A stretch of 64,000 nt of DNA from Cyathus striatus (taxonomy: Eukaryota > Basidiomycota > Agaricomycetes > Agaricales > Nidulariaceae): the NCBI GenBank assembly GCA_025738555.1, contig JAOVFP010000020.1:310001-374000 (forward strand), written 5' to 3'. The position numbers were made by a program, and so were the translations under genes. Positions 46,832 through 59,901 of this stretch are shown piece by piece. Below the pieces are notes generated by a model. The model saw only the letters and a list, made by a program, of their open reading frames with translations. It was not told where the DNA came from and did no database searches. Position 1 is the stretch's first letter; the number at the start of each line of letters is the position of its first letter.

Positions 46832-49321
46832 ATGAAGCACGCAAAAGATCTGTTATTGCTGCTGCTAAAGCTAAAGTCAACTTGCGCTGTTCGACATTCC
46901 CTTGAACGATGCATGCCTTACCTACGCTCCATCCTACGCTTGGCGGTTTCTTGGATGCACAAGCTGACCTCCAGAACTTCAAGACGAACAAAACGCATTG
47001 ATTCACCTCAACTAACTTTAGACCTTTCTCTCCCTTCAATATTGCCCATCTCGTCCTATCCTCCGCAACCGGACCATTCAGCAGCAATTCCCCAGCAGTC
47101 TTCCGCTTTACCCACCCACTCTCCAACCACCTCCCCCTCTCCCTCTCAGGATGGCAATTCACCTCAGCCGGTAACCTGCTTTGTTAAAGATACAGTTGCC
47201 GTCACAACCTCAGAATTTGAGAGATATGAACGAGACTATAAATTGTATGTGGTAAAGTATCCTGATTGGCCCGCATCTTACGCTGTCATAGGCCGCAAGT
47301 GTTCACCAAAAGCTTGATCATTAAACAGTTTACAACAGACTTTTCTGCGTGCGTTCCGAACTAATATATTAAGAAGCAGACATTCTGAACTCGTTGTAGA
47401 CCTGGCCTTCCATCCAACTGGACTGCTTATACCCACCCAGAAGGTGCCCTGTACTTTCATGACAAAAGTAGAGTACGGACATCTAACGAGGACATTTCTC
47501 AACGGAAGATCTAATTCTTAGTTTAGAAGATACTCACTGATGTCTATATATACGACAAAACTGCCCTCAACAAGCTGGAGGTAATAATAAGTGAAATCAT
47601 GAATCATCCAAGCATACAATGTATATGGCCAGCCGATGATACCTCCATCGAACTCGTGCTAGAATTGAGGCAGACTAAACGATATGGGTATTATTTCGTC
47701 GATCACACTCATCGCTGTTTATTTTGGCCAGAGGATTTTGACTTTATTGATTGTATCAGTGAAGTTAAGGTGAACTACACCTTTTCACACGTTGGTATGT
47801 GTTGTTTTCTATCTAAGATTACTGGTAGTTATTTCTCGCAGGTAAAGAAACGATATCTCACTACTGGTATGCAAGTTTCTCCCATTTCATGTTAGATGCC
47901 AATAAAACAAATCCTTTCCATCTTCAAGGTTCCACAATGAAATGTTTCCCCACATACTCGACGTTCCAGGAGATGCAATTGAGGAGCTCATAGATACAAT
48001 TATCCATGCCATTGGCGGTCAGTTGGCTTCACCCTATATTTTCAATTGAAATATACAATCTCATCTAGATTCCTTAACGTCGAAGACATCTACGGCCCCT
48101 TACGATATGGATCATTTGCACAAAATGCTGAATATAGTCAAAGATGTACAAGGTGCAGTACAAACCCTTTACTATTAATCCTTTCGGAGCATTAATGGCT
48201 TACCAAATAATACAGTACATGGGCGCCATGGGGCTGGAGCAGCCTGTATTATTTGTAAGTTCTCCGCCATCCTCAACGCAAACATTAGCCTAAAGTCAAT
48301 CATTTAGATCGCTTCTTGCGTTTATTTGGTACCAGAATTTATGTGACATTGGTAATCCATTTACTGACTGAACACAAAAAGCGCACGAACGATTCTTGAA
48401 TCTTTACGGCGAAAGGGGGGCCAGACTTAATAAAAACCAGTCTATTCATCCCGACCGCCCCAGAACTTTATTGCTAAGGATATTTTCGCCGTTACTTCTA
48501 TACGGTCCTGAGACGCATTACAATCAGTTGAAGGAGATGTCGGTCGATTCGCTAGTCAACGAACCGTCTTGGGTTCACATCCTCAAAAAGCTAACAGATG
48601 AGTGGAAGGAATTTACTTTATACGTAGGTTTCATATATTGTCTTTCTCCGATCGAGATTTTGGAAAATTGGATCTGATCACTTTATAGGCAACTGTAGTG
48701 TTGACCGCCAATGTGGCGTTTTTGGCCATCCAAAGTATTGATGAAGCTGCTCCTCCAGGTGGTCGTACAGGTATTCAGAGAGCCAGCTATTTCTCTATCA
48801 TCACGAGTATTGGAGCAATTATTCTGGGATTATCGCTCGTTCGGCAACATCATGTCGTTCTGAAGGTTCGGATACTATTTTTTGCGTAACAGAAAATTAA
48901 AACTTGTGCAGATGGACTTTCTAGCGAACAGAAGTGTAACTTCATTGGGACTTGAGACGCTTGCGTTGATGTATAGCTTGCCTTACGGTCTTCTTATGTG
49001 GTCGTCAGTAAATTCATATTATCACTGTCAAGCTTTCGTTTCTATTGCTAATACATCTTTGCAAATAGGATGATGTCCTTCTTGCTCGCCTTCTCACTGC
49101 TTTGCTTTGGATCGGGAGATCTAATTACAGCTATATTGATAGGTATATGCTGGTTTATTCTTGGATTGTTTTTGTTATGGTGCATTTCATCGTCATTCGA
49201 AACGAGCCCATATTACTATCCTTGGCTGTTTCGGTGGTGGAATGAGAAGCACTGGGCAAAGAAGTTGGCGGACAAATTTCGGAGAAAAAAAGTTTCTTCT
49301 GATGCATCCAATGTATGCTAA
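46832..49321 (+). CDS. HPEG-motif multi-span membrane protein, intact copy C
   Basis: A multi-exon gene reads from ATG 46832 to TAA 49319-49321. The N-terminus is basic then Ser/Pro-rich. The conserved plan follows: LPSNWTAYTHPEGALYFHD, LTDVYIYDKTALNKLEVI, YYFVDHTHRCLFWPEDFDF, HFLT-less RFLNLYGERGARLNKNQS, VHILKKLTDEWKEFTLYATV, LTANVAFLAIQSIDEAAPPG, FSIITSIGAIILGLSLVRQH, LALMYSLPYGLLMW and AILIGICWFILGLFLLW. About four membrane helices are present, with a basic C-terminal tail. It is closer to copy A (shared LNANVAFLAIQ-like and SLPYxLLMW segments) than to copy B. The exon or exons between about 47245 and 47400 are not resolved. Function unknown. Confidence 0.72.
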
Positions 49322-49398
49322 ATGGATAGAGTATTTTTTTGTACAAATATTAACGGCAGCCACAAGTATTGTTATGTACGTCATTAGATTATGTATAG

Positions 49399-51958
49399 TT
49401 TACACTTCGTTCCGCAATATAATACTAAAACATCTTTCGCAGTAAGGATGGTCGTCTCTTTGGAAGAACGAGGGGTCATCGAAAGGCTTTTCGCACCCCT
49501 GCGCGTAATAGCAACTCAATGAACCAACTAGCAATCAAAGAAATAAATATACACGCACCGCACAAACAAAACACCCCCAACACCATTTACCGCCTAGAGC
49601 TTCCACTGCCTGATCACCGTCCCGTATGCTTTTTTTGCATCGTTTACACTTCGGGAAGCGCAATCGAATATGGCATGCTTCGCAATATGGATGCCCTTTA
49701 TACACAGTGAACCCTTCAAATTCACCGTCACCATTCAGAGCAACTTCGCCAGTATCTAAAAAAGAGTGTCAGAATGTTGAATATATGCTATTTTGATAAT
49801 CTACCATTAGCAGAGAACGAAGGCGACAAGAATGGGTCACCACACTCCGCGCAGAAGAAATGCTGAGTGTGATATGACCGTTTCCCGAGAGCAGGATCAT
49901 CTAAGCTAATAAATTGCTCCTCTATAATCGCTGTTTTGCATGAATAACAGCGAGGTGCAAAGCTCTATTGTATCGAAGGTGAATACCAGAACTGGAATCA
50001 ATGATAAAGGCAAATAGCGTACTTCATGATAGTCTAAGTGACAATAAGGCCTTCCTTCATGTTCATACGAGCTAACATGCTCAAGAAGCTCATTGCAAAC
50101 AGTACACCGGAAACAATCAGGATGCCATCTAGCCCCCATCGCACTTACAATCCTACCACTAATAGGCCCATGACAGCCACCGCATATCATTCCTCCCCGC
50201 GCAACAGGCTGACTGCGAGATTGAGAGCGAGGATTTGCATTTTGAGAATCGGTTCTGCCTGTATTATCACTGTTATACTCTGGCCCAGCTACACTAATGC
50301 CGGGAATTTCGAAAACTTGCATTTTCGCATCTCTACTTCGTGAAGGAGAATCAACATTGATCTGTGGCCCCGTAGGGGTACTAAAGGAGTTCTGAGGGTC
50401 GTGGGTAATGTTAATCCTAGGTGGCTGAGGTACTGGCGGATCTATGCTGATCATCGGGGTTGCAACATTAATACTAGGAACAGGAACACGAGAGGAATTA
50501 TGGGTTGACACCTCTTCTCCGTCACTCTCTCTCGACATCAAATATATGTCTGCTTTTTTATCTCTTCCTCCGATGGGAGCCGGAGATTCGATGTTGATTG
50601 TCTGCTCATTTGGACTTCGTGGGTTCTTATGAAGAGGTCGCGGAGGAAGGCTGGGAGTCCCGTTAACTAGTTGGCGGTGTGTCTGAGTGGGACTACGCAG
50701 TTGGTTTGTATACCGAGAAAGAGGGTGTTGAGGAGGAGGCACAAATTTCTGAGCTCGAGAAGAGGTTTCTTGAGTGTATTCTTGATATATTGAACGATCT
50801 GGACTAGTCTGCCTTGAGGAACCTATATATTGGCTAAACTGTTGCTGTACAGGAGAAAATTCGCTTTGATCGGACATCGCGCTTGAACTTCCAAAGACAA
50901 GGCTTTGAGGCCTTCCCTGCCTTATATCCTGCTGGGAACTAGCAGCGGAGGAAGATGAATAAACGGATCGTCTCCTATCCGATTTGAATTGCGAGGATGA
51001 AGAATAGATCTGACTATGAGGCCCAGCGGGAATTTGGGCTTGAGATATGGGTCGCCCTTGCACCAATGGTGGGCCAACTGGCTGAGGAAGCGCTCTTCGG
51101 CCACCAAATCCTGAAGAAGCACCGGAAGTAGCAGAGTGAGCGGGGGAAGGCGTTCTAATCGACCTTGGAGGAGAATCGTCAATGTTCAACCCCACGCGAG
51201 TGCGCCTGAGTTCTCCTGTGATTTTGCGTGGAGGGGAGTAAGCTCTGTGTGAAGTGCTAATGGTAATAGGGACGGGACCGCCTTTGACTCTGTAATTGTC
51301 AAAATACCTATCATCGTCTCTGGACTTCGTGGGCGATGATTGTGCACCCCGAGAAACACCGCGACGATTATGCTCATCAAGGTCTCTGTGAGTTCGAGGT
51401 GTGCGGTCGTGATCATTGACTCCAAAGGCCGCAATGCGCTTCGCCATACTCTTCTCTTCTTCCAACTCTCTCTCTTTACGCGCTAGTGCCTTCTGCTTGA
51501 GCCTCCTTTCTGTTTCTTCATCGTAGTCGTCATCGTCGTCTTGGTAACTCCGTCTGGCTCGTCTGGAGAAATCTCGACTGACGTCGTATTCGGCCGCACC
51601 CTGAGCAGAAGGCAGCAGTTTCTTCGCCCTTCTTCGAATATCGCGTTCCGGAGACGAAGAGTACGCAACACGTCGATCTTTTGTAGGGCTATATCTTCGC
51701 TGATCTTCATCCTCATCCTCATCCTCATAGCTATCCACTGTTTGGCTGTTATCACTTTCATAATTCCTTCCACGGTGACCTTTATCTGGTGACCCTCTCT
51801 TGCTAAAGGTGTCTCGTTCTCTATCCCAGTCGTAGTCCTTTTCGTTGTATACGATCCTTTTCCTTTCTTTATCTCTCTCGATGTACTTTCCCTTCTTCTC
51901 TGGGGAACTGCGCTTACGGCTCGACTCCCTTACTTGCGCGTTCTTCCTCATTTCTCTT

Positions 51959-51993
<35 letters not shown>

Positions 51994-54278
51994 CCTTTCC
52001 CTTTCCCGCTCTCTTTCTCGTTCTTTCTCCCTCTCGTTCTCCCGTTCTCGCTCCCTTTCTCGTTCTCGTTCCTTCTCCCTCTCCTTTTCTCGCGCTCTCT
52101 CCCCTCGCTCATATTCCTTTTCCCGTTCTCGCGCCCTTTCGGCATATTTACTTTTCGCATCCGGCTCTCTTTCTGCATGCTTACCTTTCCTCCGGGCCCC
52201 AGCTCCCTTCTTTATGACAGTTTTCTTCTTCATCACTTTGACATATTCCTCGCTTTCTCCACTTTCGCTTGTCTCTGTGTATTCGACATCACTTTCCGTT
52301 TCTTCGATCTCGCTGCTCTCAGTAGTTTCTTCTTCGCCCGCTTGTTGCCCTACATGGTAGCCACCGGAAGATCGAGTATACTGAGGTTGTTGGTATATCT
52401 GCACTAGTCAGATTTATATCAATATCGAAAATAAAGAAAACCAACAGGATTTGCAGCGGCTGCTGTGATAGTTGCGCTCACACCATAGGCAGATGTGGTG
52501 GTCGGAGGAATGCGTGTTGGAGTGTTGACAGTAGTCGTAGGTGCAGGTGCTGCAGGAGCAGGGGGCTTCACTGGAGTTGACCAAGGATCCTTTACCAACC
52601 CAGCAGCATAACCAAACGCGGGAACAGGATAATCCGGAATCGTGCGTTTCCAGACCGGTGTGAATTTCTTTGGAGGGGAAGACGAAGCTTCGCTTGAAGT
52701 GGCTGCAGATGAAACCGCCGTGGAGGATGGGTCGGTAAACGTCGAGCCACCAAATGCAGGGTTTGTTGCACCAGTGTTGGCAGATGAAGTCTGAGCGTTC
52801 CATGAGACCCTAGGTGGTACTTCCTTTGTAGGACTGCTAGAAGCAGAAAATGGGAAGTTCGATGTACTGTCTTGACGCTTATCAGGAGAGCTTGAAATTG
52901 ACATTTTCTGGAATCCACTCGAGAACGCTGGAGACGTGATGTTAGACGAAGATCCTGTAGTCATTAGACTGCTTGCAGGAACAGAGCCAGACGATGGAGA
53001 AGCCCCAAAATGAGAAGGCGCTCGTACAGGACTTTGATCTCGGGAAGGTAAAGCGTTTTGGTTTGTGATCGATGAAGTAGGCGCAGAAGGAAATACTTTC
53101 GTAGGACTAGGCGGATTAGAACCACCACCGGGAGTGGGCAATGGTCTACCTGATCGCGTAGGTGACGGTGTCTTTGTACCTTGGGGAGGCCGGTGCTGCT
53201 GTGATGTCGTGGCAGAGGGGGCGGATGTTTGTGACGGGAAAGGCTTGTTAGCCGTAGAACCTATGGTTGGCGGGAGGTTGGTAGGGAGAATGGGAGGCTT
53301 AGTATTTGCTCCTGGGGCAGGCTGTGGCAAAGGACGGCGGCCGGAAGCCGTGGGTGACCGTTGAAGTCCAGCTTGTGGTTGTTGTGGTGGATGCGTCAAA
53401 GGCTGCTGCTGATATAATTGGGGCTGTTGTGGTTGTTGAGCTTGCAGTGGTGATTGCTGAGGTTGCTGAAGAGGCAACGGAGGGCGTTGAGGTTGTTGAG
53501 GTTGAGAGATCTGGGAAATAGGTCGTGTCACACGCTGCTGGGGAGGCACCGGGCTAATCGATAGCTGAGGTGCCACAGCTGGTCGAGGCGATATTTGAGA
53601 AGAAGGTTGCGCCTGAACTACTGGAAGCTGGTGTCTAAGTTGCGGATGCTGAGGATGGGAAATCGGTAATTGTGATTGCACTTGCTGCTGGGATTGAATG
53701 GGAAGGCGTGGTTGAGTCTGGGGTTGAATACGTTGGGTTGGAGCACGAGATAAAGTGGGTGGTTGGTACTGGTGGGCCTGAGCCTGTACCTGTTGTGCCA
53801 GAGCAGCCGATGGTGATATAGGCGGTCCTGGAGATGGACCAGGTCTAGCCGTCGTTTGCGAGGGAGCATATAAACTAGGTGCTGGTGATGGTTGAGAAAA
53901 CGGAGCAAAAGCTTGAGGTGGCAATGGCTGAGGTTGAGGAGGGGGATACTGCGGCTGCTGAGCTGAGGTCTGCTGACATCGTGTATAAGGTGTCTGAGCC
54001 TGAGCAGAAGGGACACGCTGGAGAGATGATGGCTGGACAAAAGGCTGCTGCTGAGGCTGTGAGTATGAGAATCCCTGGGATTGAGGAGTGTAAGAAGGAT
54101 GGGATTGGAGATGAGGTTGAGGCTGGGGCCTCCCCAGTTGCTGGTATATGTTTTGTGGTGGTTGGTAGAACTGGGACGCGTACTGGGGCTGCTGCTGCTG
54201 TTGTGGGGGTGGGGCTGGTGGTGGTGGTGGTTGCTGCTGTTGTTGTTGTTGCTGATAATATCCTGGATTATGAGCCAT
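49399..54278 (-). CDS. Giant LIM-domain protein (paxillin-like, three LIM domains)
   Basis: About five exons read leftward from ATG 54278 to TAA 49399-49401, about 1,550 aa. The first ~610 residues are Gln/Pro-rich and disordered (poly-Q near the start), ending with an IPDYPVPAFGYAAGLVKDPW block. Exon 2 (52410 downward) adds an acidic stretch, a long Arg/Glu repeat, then Ser/Pro-rich sequence. Three LIM zinc modules close the protein: CGGCHGPISGR...CFRCTVC..., CYSCKTAIIEEQFISLDDP...CEAC, and CKRCKKSIRDGDQAVEALGG...CERCFSIILRNEV. Fungal proteins of this type act at sites of polarised growth and cytokinesis through Rho GTPases and actin; this is by family analogy. Introns near 52408-52450, 49968-50027 and 49525-49585 were seen. 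Confidence 0.88.
51950..52130. repeat. Pyrimidine-rich (CT)n / (CTTTCT)n coding microsatellite
   Basis: An imperfect CT-rich run on the plus strand, with nine or more consecutive CT units near 51975-51995. On the minus strand it codes the Arg/Glu repeat of the LIM protein. Reading frames on the plus strand here (Ser/Leu repeats) are shadows of this repeat. Confidence 0.85.
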
Positions 54279-57200
54279 GGTATAGTCTATAGATTACAGT
54301 GTTTCGTGGTGGATGTCTAGTTCAAGTTGGGTTGCAAGTTGAACTTGCGTCAAGCGCCTGCCTAACCCAACATGCCATAATCAGCGACGCGGTCATCGAT
54401 CTCATGCGTCACGTGCATCTCATCACCGCGTTTACATCCACAAGCCTCACTCTGACTAAGTTGGTACAAACCAGCACTCAACGTCAGCTATCATTGTCCT
54501 TGAAGGAGAGCGTTAACGTCAAGAGGTCGCCTAACGAGTCTCTAGAGCGACGTTTCAAAGAACGAGGAAAACAGGGAAAGAGGGAAAAGAGGAGAAATGA
54601 ATACGCGTTAATTCGAGACGCACAGGAGGTGAGCGACACATATAGAGTACTACTTGTCTTGTATCACTGCATATAGTAGTGTGTAGGCACCGACCTTGGT
54701 AATATCTTTACGTCGACTATTTTCAGCTGCAAGTCCCGCCGAACACCTACAACAACTTTACGGGAACATCTTCTTAGATTATCATGGCCGCTTTGGTAAA
54801 CCCATACTATCATTATTAGCATTATTTGCTGTATCATGGTCGTGGACGTTTTCAGGTCTTAGAGCTTGCTTACCTAGACAAGACCAGGATTGATTCTTGT
54901 CTGCAACATCTTTATCTGCAACGTTCCATACGCCCCAGTCGCCCAAACAGCTTTTGATTTCCCATCCGATTCTGTATACCTTCCGAAGATGAAAAATTAT
55001 AACTTATACACACGTGTCATTGGATCCCAAGGGATGATAATACTAGTACTTGTCTGGAGCGGAGGGTCCGCATTTTTCTCGATCTCTTCGATCTCTTATT
55101 GGCTCTGTCTGCAGCATCCCTGTTTTCAGACAATCGCTCTCTCGAGATTCGGTTCCCCCAAGGAGTACAGTAACTATTACAGATGTGTTCGGAAATATTA
55201 CTGAGTTGACGTTTATGTGACTTCGAATCCTATTCGATAAACTCAGGTACTCCAATAGGCTCAACAAAGCCCGTCTTACGATATCACGTGGACCCTTCCA
55301 TATGTGGACACCCGAAGGGTACGTCGTGAGTTGGGCGAGACTAGTACTCCAACGCTTTCATTGGCTTTGCATCTTAAGGCCCGGCCCGTCACTGGGTAAC
55401 GTTCGCAGCTAGACGATCTCAATTGGAGCTCTCCGAGTCGGACTTCAACACTCAAAGTTCGCCGTAGTAACACTAGCACAGCACCGACGATGCCTTGAAT
55501 ACTTCTGGCGTTTCTAAAAATTATCGAACCGCAGTTATCAATCATTTTGACATTGTCACTGCTGCCAACTCTCTGTCTATCACAGTCTATCATTCATGTC
55601 TCTCTGGTTCTGTGTCTGTCATGCTATTAAACTGTCGGGAGATCCGACTCCGATGTAATCATATCAGTATTTACTGATAGAAAATGCAAGGCCGCCGATG
55701 ATGTTTTAAAAACCCGTCCCCTTCTGCGTCAAAACCCAAAAGGAATTATCATAGCACCGAAATGCTCGTGAGCTGTTCAAGCTAGTAATGTCAGCATTGA
55801 GCTGATGCACCTACGTAGATGAACCGAACGTAGTGTTCTGATCTTCCATTGCTTTTCGATTATATATATTCTTTGATAATCCCGTTAACTGGCAACGATG
55901 AACGCAATATATAGATCGTACAAGTACGTATGTACAAAGGGAATCCTAAATGTAGGCTTACGGCTGCGCGGGATAATACTGAAATTCTTTTCTTTTTTCT
56001 TTTTTCTTTTCCCTCATTCCCTCCTGATCATCTGCCTCAGAATACGCATGGATTCATCAACTCTGGAATTACTTGCACCCTCGAGTTGTGCTCAGGTTTA
56101 CATATTAGATAACGTTTAATGGTTTTGGCAGGTCCTACCCGAGAGTTTGCATTGTACTCTATATCGGAAGTACACCCCTACTTTTTGGCAAGTTTTCCAA
56201 ATGAGACGACAAGTTATCAATTTCAAGGCCCGGATTTTCAATGCCAATTTTTATCTAAGGCTGATTAGGATTGCGAAATTTTGAGCTCGGTACGTCGTCA
56301 ACAACATTTGTGACACAACCGGCTTGTTGGATTTCAAACTATATTTTTATTCCATTTTTTTCTTACCTAACTGCCAATGTGCTGTTCTGTTGTCGCATCT
56401 CGACTGGTATTTTAAAATCATCCGAATCGATGAATTATTTTCCCAGCAGGATGGGTTGTAAGGCCCGTGTCGCCAAGTTTCAGCGTAACCGGAGCACCGA
56501 CATCGATTCCTCCGACTCTTCAGAAGTTCAGCCTGGTGAAAATTGCCCAGTCGCCATACGACGGCCATAAATTCTAACAAGTAATTGAAGTGCATCGCAA
56601 CACTACCTGACGTGCGACTGAAGATTTTCACGCTCGATTTGCGCTCGATCTGAGTTCAATCTATACTTATGCCTTACGCATGATAAAAATATATGATAAG
56701 TACATAATGACCAACCCCACATGCGCACTGCGCGGAGCCGATGAATGATTGTAATCCACAGGTGAAATTTGCTTGTGGTAGTAGAAATGCTTTATTGCTT
56801 AACTGATTTTCGAATGCAACGGATAAAATGCAAAGAGGAGCGATCAACTCGCATGATTGTGGACCATTTCCTGACCAAAGGCAGATGACTTCAGGCAGAA
56901 CTCATCTGTCGAAGTTCCATGTACATTGCACAAAGTACTTCGCCGAAGTCCGTCAGACGCAAGTCAATCAAACGAGTAGTTCAGTCGTTAGATCGACATC
57001 CGACTTAATGATGCCTTAAACGTAGGTGACGTATTTCATCAACCGATAAAACTTTCGTCAGTTGAAATCTTCGCAACTTATAGTCCTTATGCACAGTACA
57101 TTCCTGTGGAGATGACCAGGAAGGTACACCTACCAATTAGATGACACATGTATAAAACATAACGCATCTTAGTAAGATAGATCCAGCTTGAAATACAGTT

Positions 57201-57530
57201 CCGGTTGCGGTTGAAATAAGATGGATTTGGTACAAATGGTCAGCGGTGGATGATGCGATAATAGGTAGCCGTGCGACAGCGTGAACAAAGATAGAAACGA
57301 TACACAAGATAAAGAAATAGGCAACTTGCACGAAATAGATGGATGAAAGAATTCGGCAAAAGCAAACCTTGCGGAGCCGTAAAAAGGAAGAACAAAAGAG
57401 AGGCAGGAGAGAAAGAATCGAGTTGGATAAAACAATCGTCAACGCCTGCCTCCTCTCAAAATCCCCTCCCTTCATGCCTTTTCAACCTTCCCATAACTCG
57501 ATATCTTTACCACACGACAGCACCAGCAAT
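54279..57530. other. Gene-poor stretch, no gene supported
   Basis: About 3.2 kb between the LIM gene start and the NAC beta stop. Short frames on both strands (for example 54696-54893 and 56271-56570 rightward, 55276-55593 leftward) have no known motif and could not be joined by splice sites. It may hold the LIM promoter, a degraded gene or unrecognised repeats. Confidence 0.45.
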
Positions 57531-58228
57531 TTAGTCAAGGCTGGCCTTGGTGTCGGCCTCAGCTTCGAAGTTCTCCACGAGATCAGGAACATCATCATCA
57601 TCTTCCTCCTCCGCACCAGCTGCTCGTTGCTGACCTTGCTGGATGGCCTGGTAGGACTCTGCGAGCTTGCGCAGCGACGCAAGAGAATCGGGGCCGAGTT
57701 GGTTAAGAATTCCGGGAACAAGCTCAGTGAGCTCCTTTACGTGTCCAGTGCCGTAGATAGCAAAGGTGTTAGCAGTGACAGCGGCGTGCACTGAAGAGAA
57801 ACGGAGTCAGTACGGAAACAGCTGAAATTCCCCGCGATACGCGTAAAGATGCACGTGTCGAGCAGAAAATAACATGCCCTATAGCGTACCTTTTGGTGCT
57901 GTGAAGTGCAGAACGTTTCCATCTTCCCTGAACATGTTAACCTCCTCAACACCAGGAATAGGCTGAACATTAAGCTTTTTGAGTGCGCCCTGGAGCTTTT
58001 TGTCGTCCTGAGCAGCCGATGGCTTTGTCTTGCGCACGACCTTTCTGCGGACAGTTCCCTTACCACCTAGAGAAATGATGGGGAAGTGTAGGAAAGAAGA
58101 AAGAGACGAAGCGTAAGTGGACACGCAAGCGAGGAATGAGGGAGAAATGGAAGGTGAGGAAGAGGAGACGTACCGATCCTGTTGGCAGCAGCTGCGGCCT
58201 GGAGTTTTGCCAATTTTGCGGGGTCCAT
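57531..58228 (-). CDS. EGD1: Nascent polypeptide-associated complex subunit beta (BTF3/Egd1)
   Basis: Three exons read leftward give about 163 aa. The protein opens [20 protein letters not shown] and then [14 protein letters not shown], the ribosome-binding motif RRKxxKK-like of beta-NAC. The NAC domain follows ([24 protein letters not shown] block reading [18 protein letters not shown], then [20 protein letters not shown]). The C-terminus has the family's [20 protein letters not shown] helix and an acidic end. The complex sits at the ribosome exit tunnel and shields new chains from mistargeting. Introns are about 58062-58173 and 57792-57892, both GT-AG. Length matches the family. Confidence 0.95.
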
Positions 58229-58635
58229 GATTAGTAGGGATGGATGGATAGGGGAGACGTAAGGGCGTTGGCGTTCGTCGTGGACGCCGTTGTCGGGAGT
58301 GTTGACGAGAAAAGTACAATTAAGGTTTGCAGCAAACAATCACACACATTCCTTTGCCTTCAGCCACCGCCCAACTCCGCCTCGCCCTAGCCTTGGTTCT
58401 AAGCCAGTCACTGTAACTAGTAGCCATTAAGCCTTTCTTTCTTCCTATTTGTTTAATAACCTGTAGTCGATTCAGTTTCCTGCATATTGCTCACAAATCA
58501 AAACCAATTTTTACTTCTTGTTGTGCTATTTACTAGTCCTGAATCGATGACTCGTGAACTTGAAAATCTCATGAAGTAGTTCCCACTCTACTTTGCACTT
58601 CCATCCTCTCAGCTCAGTAACAATTGCAACACACT

Positions 58636-59648
58636 ATGGCCGGGTTCTTCATTCGAAATGCCACCCCCGACGATGTGGTATGGCCAGACTTCCCTCGTCT
58701 TCTTGCCGCTTCATAAGAAATCACTGCTAACTACAGGACTACATCCTGCAACTGATTATCGATCTCGTGAGTTTCCGAGCTGCGAAGCTTCTACAGCTTC
58801 TTCTACTGCCTCTAAAAAGTTACCATGCTTCTCGAAAGGCAATCTATGAAAAAGAGCCAGATGCTGTTAAGGCTACGCCCGAACTGGTTAATGAACTTCT
58901 TAATATGCAACACATTTACTTCCTCTGAACTGGGCGTTTGCAGTTGCGCAGGAATATTTTTGAAAACAAATACGCCAACTGTCTACTTGCTTTCGCTGGC
59001 TCTGCCGACGATCCTGGTGAGGCCATCGCTATGGCTTTGTACTTCTTTAACTACTCGACCTGGACCGGAAGACCAGGTTTATACGTGCGTATATGATACC
59101 AAATTCATATATCTAGTTCTACGGGCCGCATGCTGACTCTCGCATTCTTCGATTTTGATCACGTCGACGCTTGTAACTGCTCCGGCTTTCTTTCGCCCTG
59201 TTCCCTCCTATGCAAAAAGCTTGAAGATTTATACGTGAAACCGGACCACAGGGCGAATGGTGTGGGCAAAGCTCTTTTCGGAAACCTGGGAAAGATCGCT
59301 CAAGAAAAGGTAAGCCCCTTTCCAAATTTCATATTCATGAATTTCCTGGATATGCTGTTGGCTCTGCTAACCTTGTTACTAACGACTATTTCCGTACGCA
59401 GAATTGCGCCAGGTTGGACTGGCAAGTCCTCAAGGTGAGCTCCGTCCGCGGCAATAACATGTGGAACTTTGCGTCTCTTAATGATATACTTTTTACGATC
59501 CTCTGCATACCAATAGTGGAACCAGCCATCAATCGACTTCTATGAGAAGCGTCTAGGAGCAAAGTCCATGTCCGAGTGGATGGGCATGAGGCTGGAGGAG
59601 GATGGTATCGAACGTCTGAAGGAGTTCTTAGTCGAGGGTGAGCACTAG
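58636..59648 (+). CDS. GNAT acetyltransferase, diamine (SSAT/thialysine) type
   Basis: Seven exons give about 171 aa, the usual size. The first codes MAGFFIRNATPDDV; later ones code DYILQLIIDL, AIYEKEPDAVKATPEL, LRRNIFENKYANCLL, ALYFFNYSTWTGRPGLYLED, LYVKPDHRANGVGKALFGNL and WNQPSIDFYEKRLGAKSM. The R-x-x-G-x-G acetyl-CoA loop is RANGVG, and the pattern YSTWTGRPGLYLEDLYV is typical of spermidine/spermine and thialysine N-acetyltransferases. Its likely role is acetylating small diamines or S-aminoethyl-cysteine. The intron before LRRNIF uses GTTAAT as donor, needed because no other site keeps the frame. The stop is at 59646-59648. Confidence 0.85.
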
Positions 59649-59901
59649 CAGCGACAGCGAAGCTGACGCTCTGAGTTCAAATTGTATGCATTTCTGAATG
59701 GACATTAATCGGTCGTTGTATGGAAAGTCACAGCTTCAGTTCACGACCTGTCGGTACTTTCTGAGGGTGTAAGGTGGCTGTAAGTTGCAGGATGTGACGT
59801 TTCTCACTGTCTCAGGTCCCTCACTGAGTATAGGCCGCATTGCATGGTAATAATAACCCTCAGGATCCGATATATACAAATTAGATGATGGTTGAGAGTC
59901 G

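Noticed and set aside
51845..52407. Rightward Ser/Leu and Leu/Phe-rich frames
   Set aside because: They are antisense translations of the CT/GA repeat that codes the Arg/Glu tract of the LIM protein.
53065..54320. Rightward Val/Gly- and Trp-rich frames
   Set aside because: They are shadows of the Gln/Pro-rich first exon of the LIM gene.
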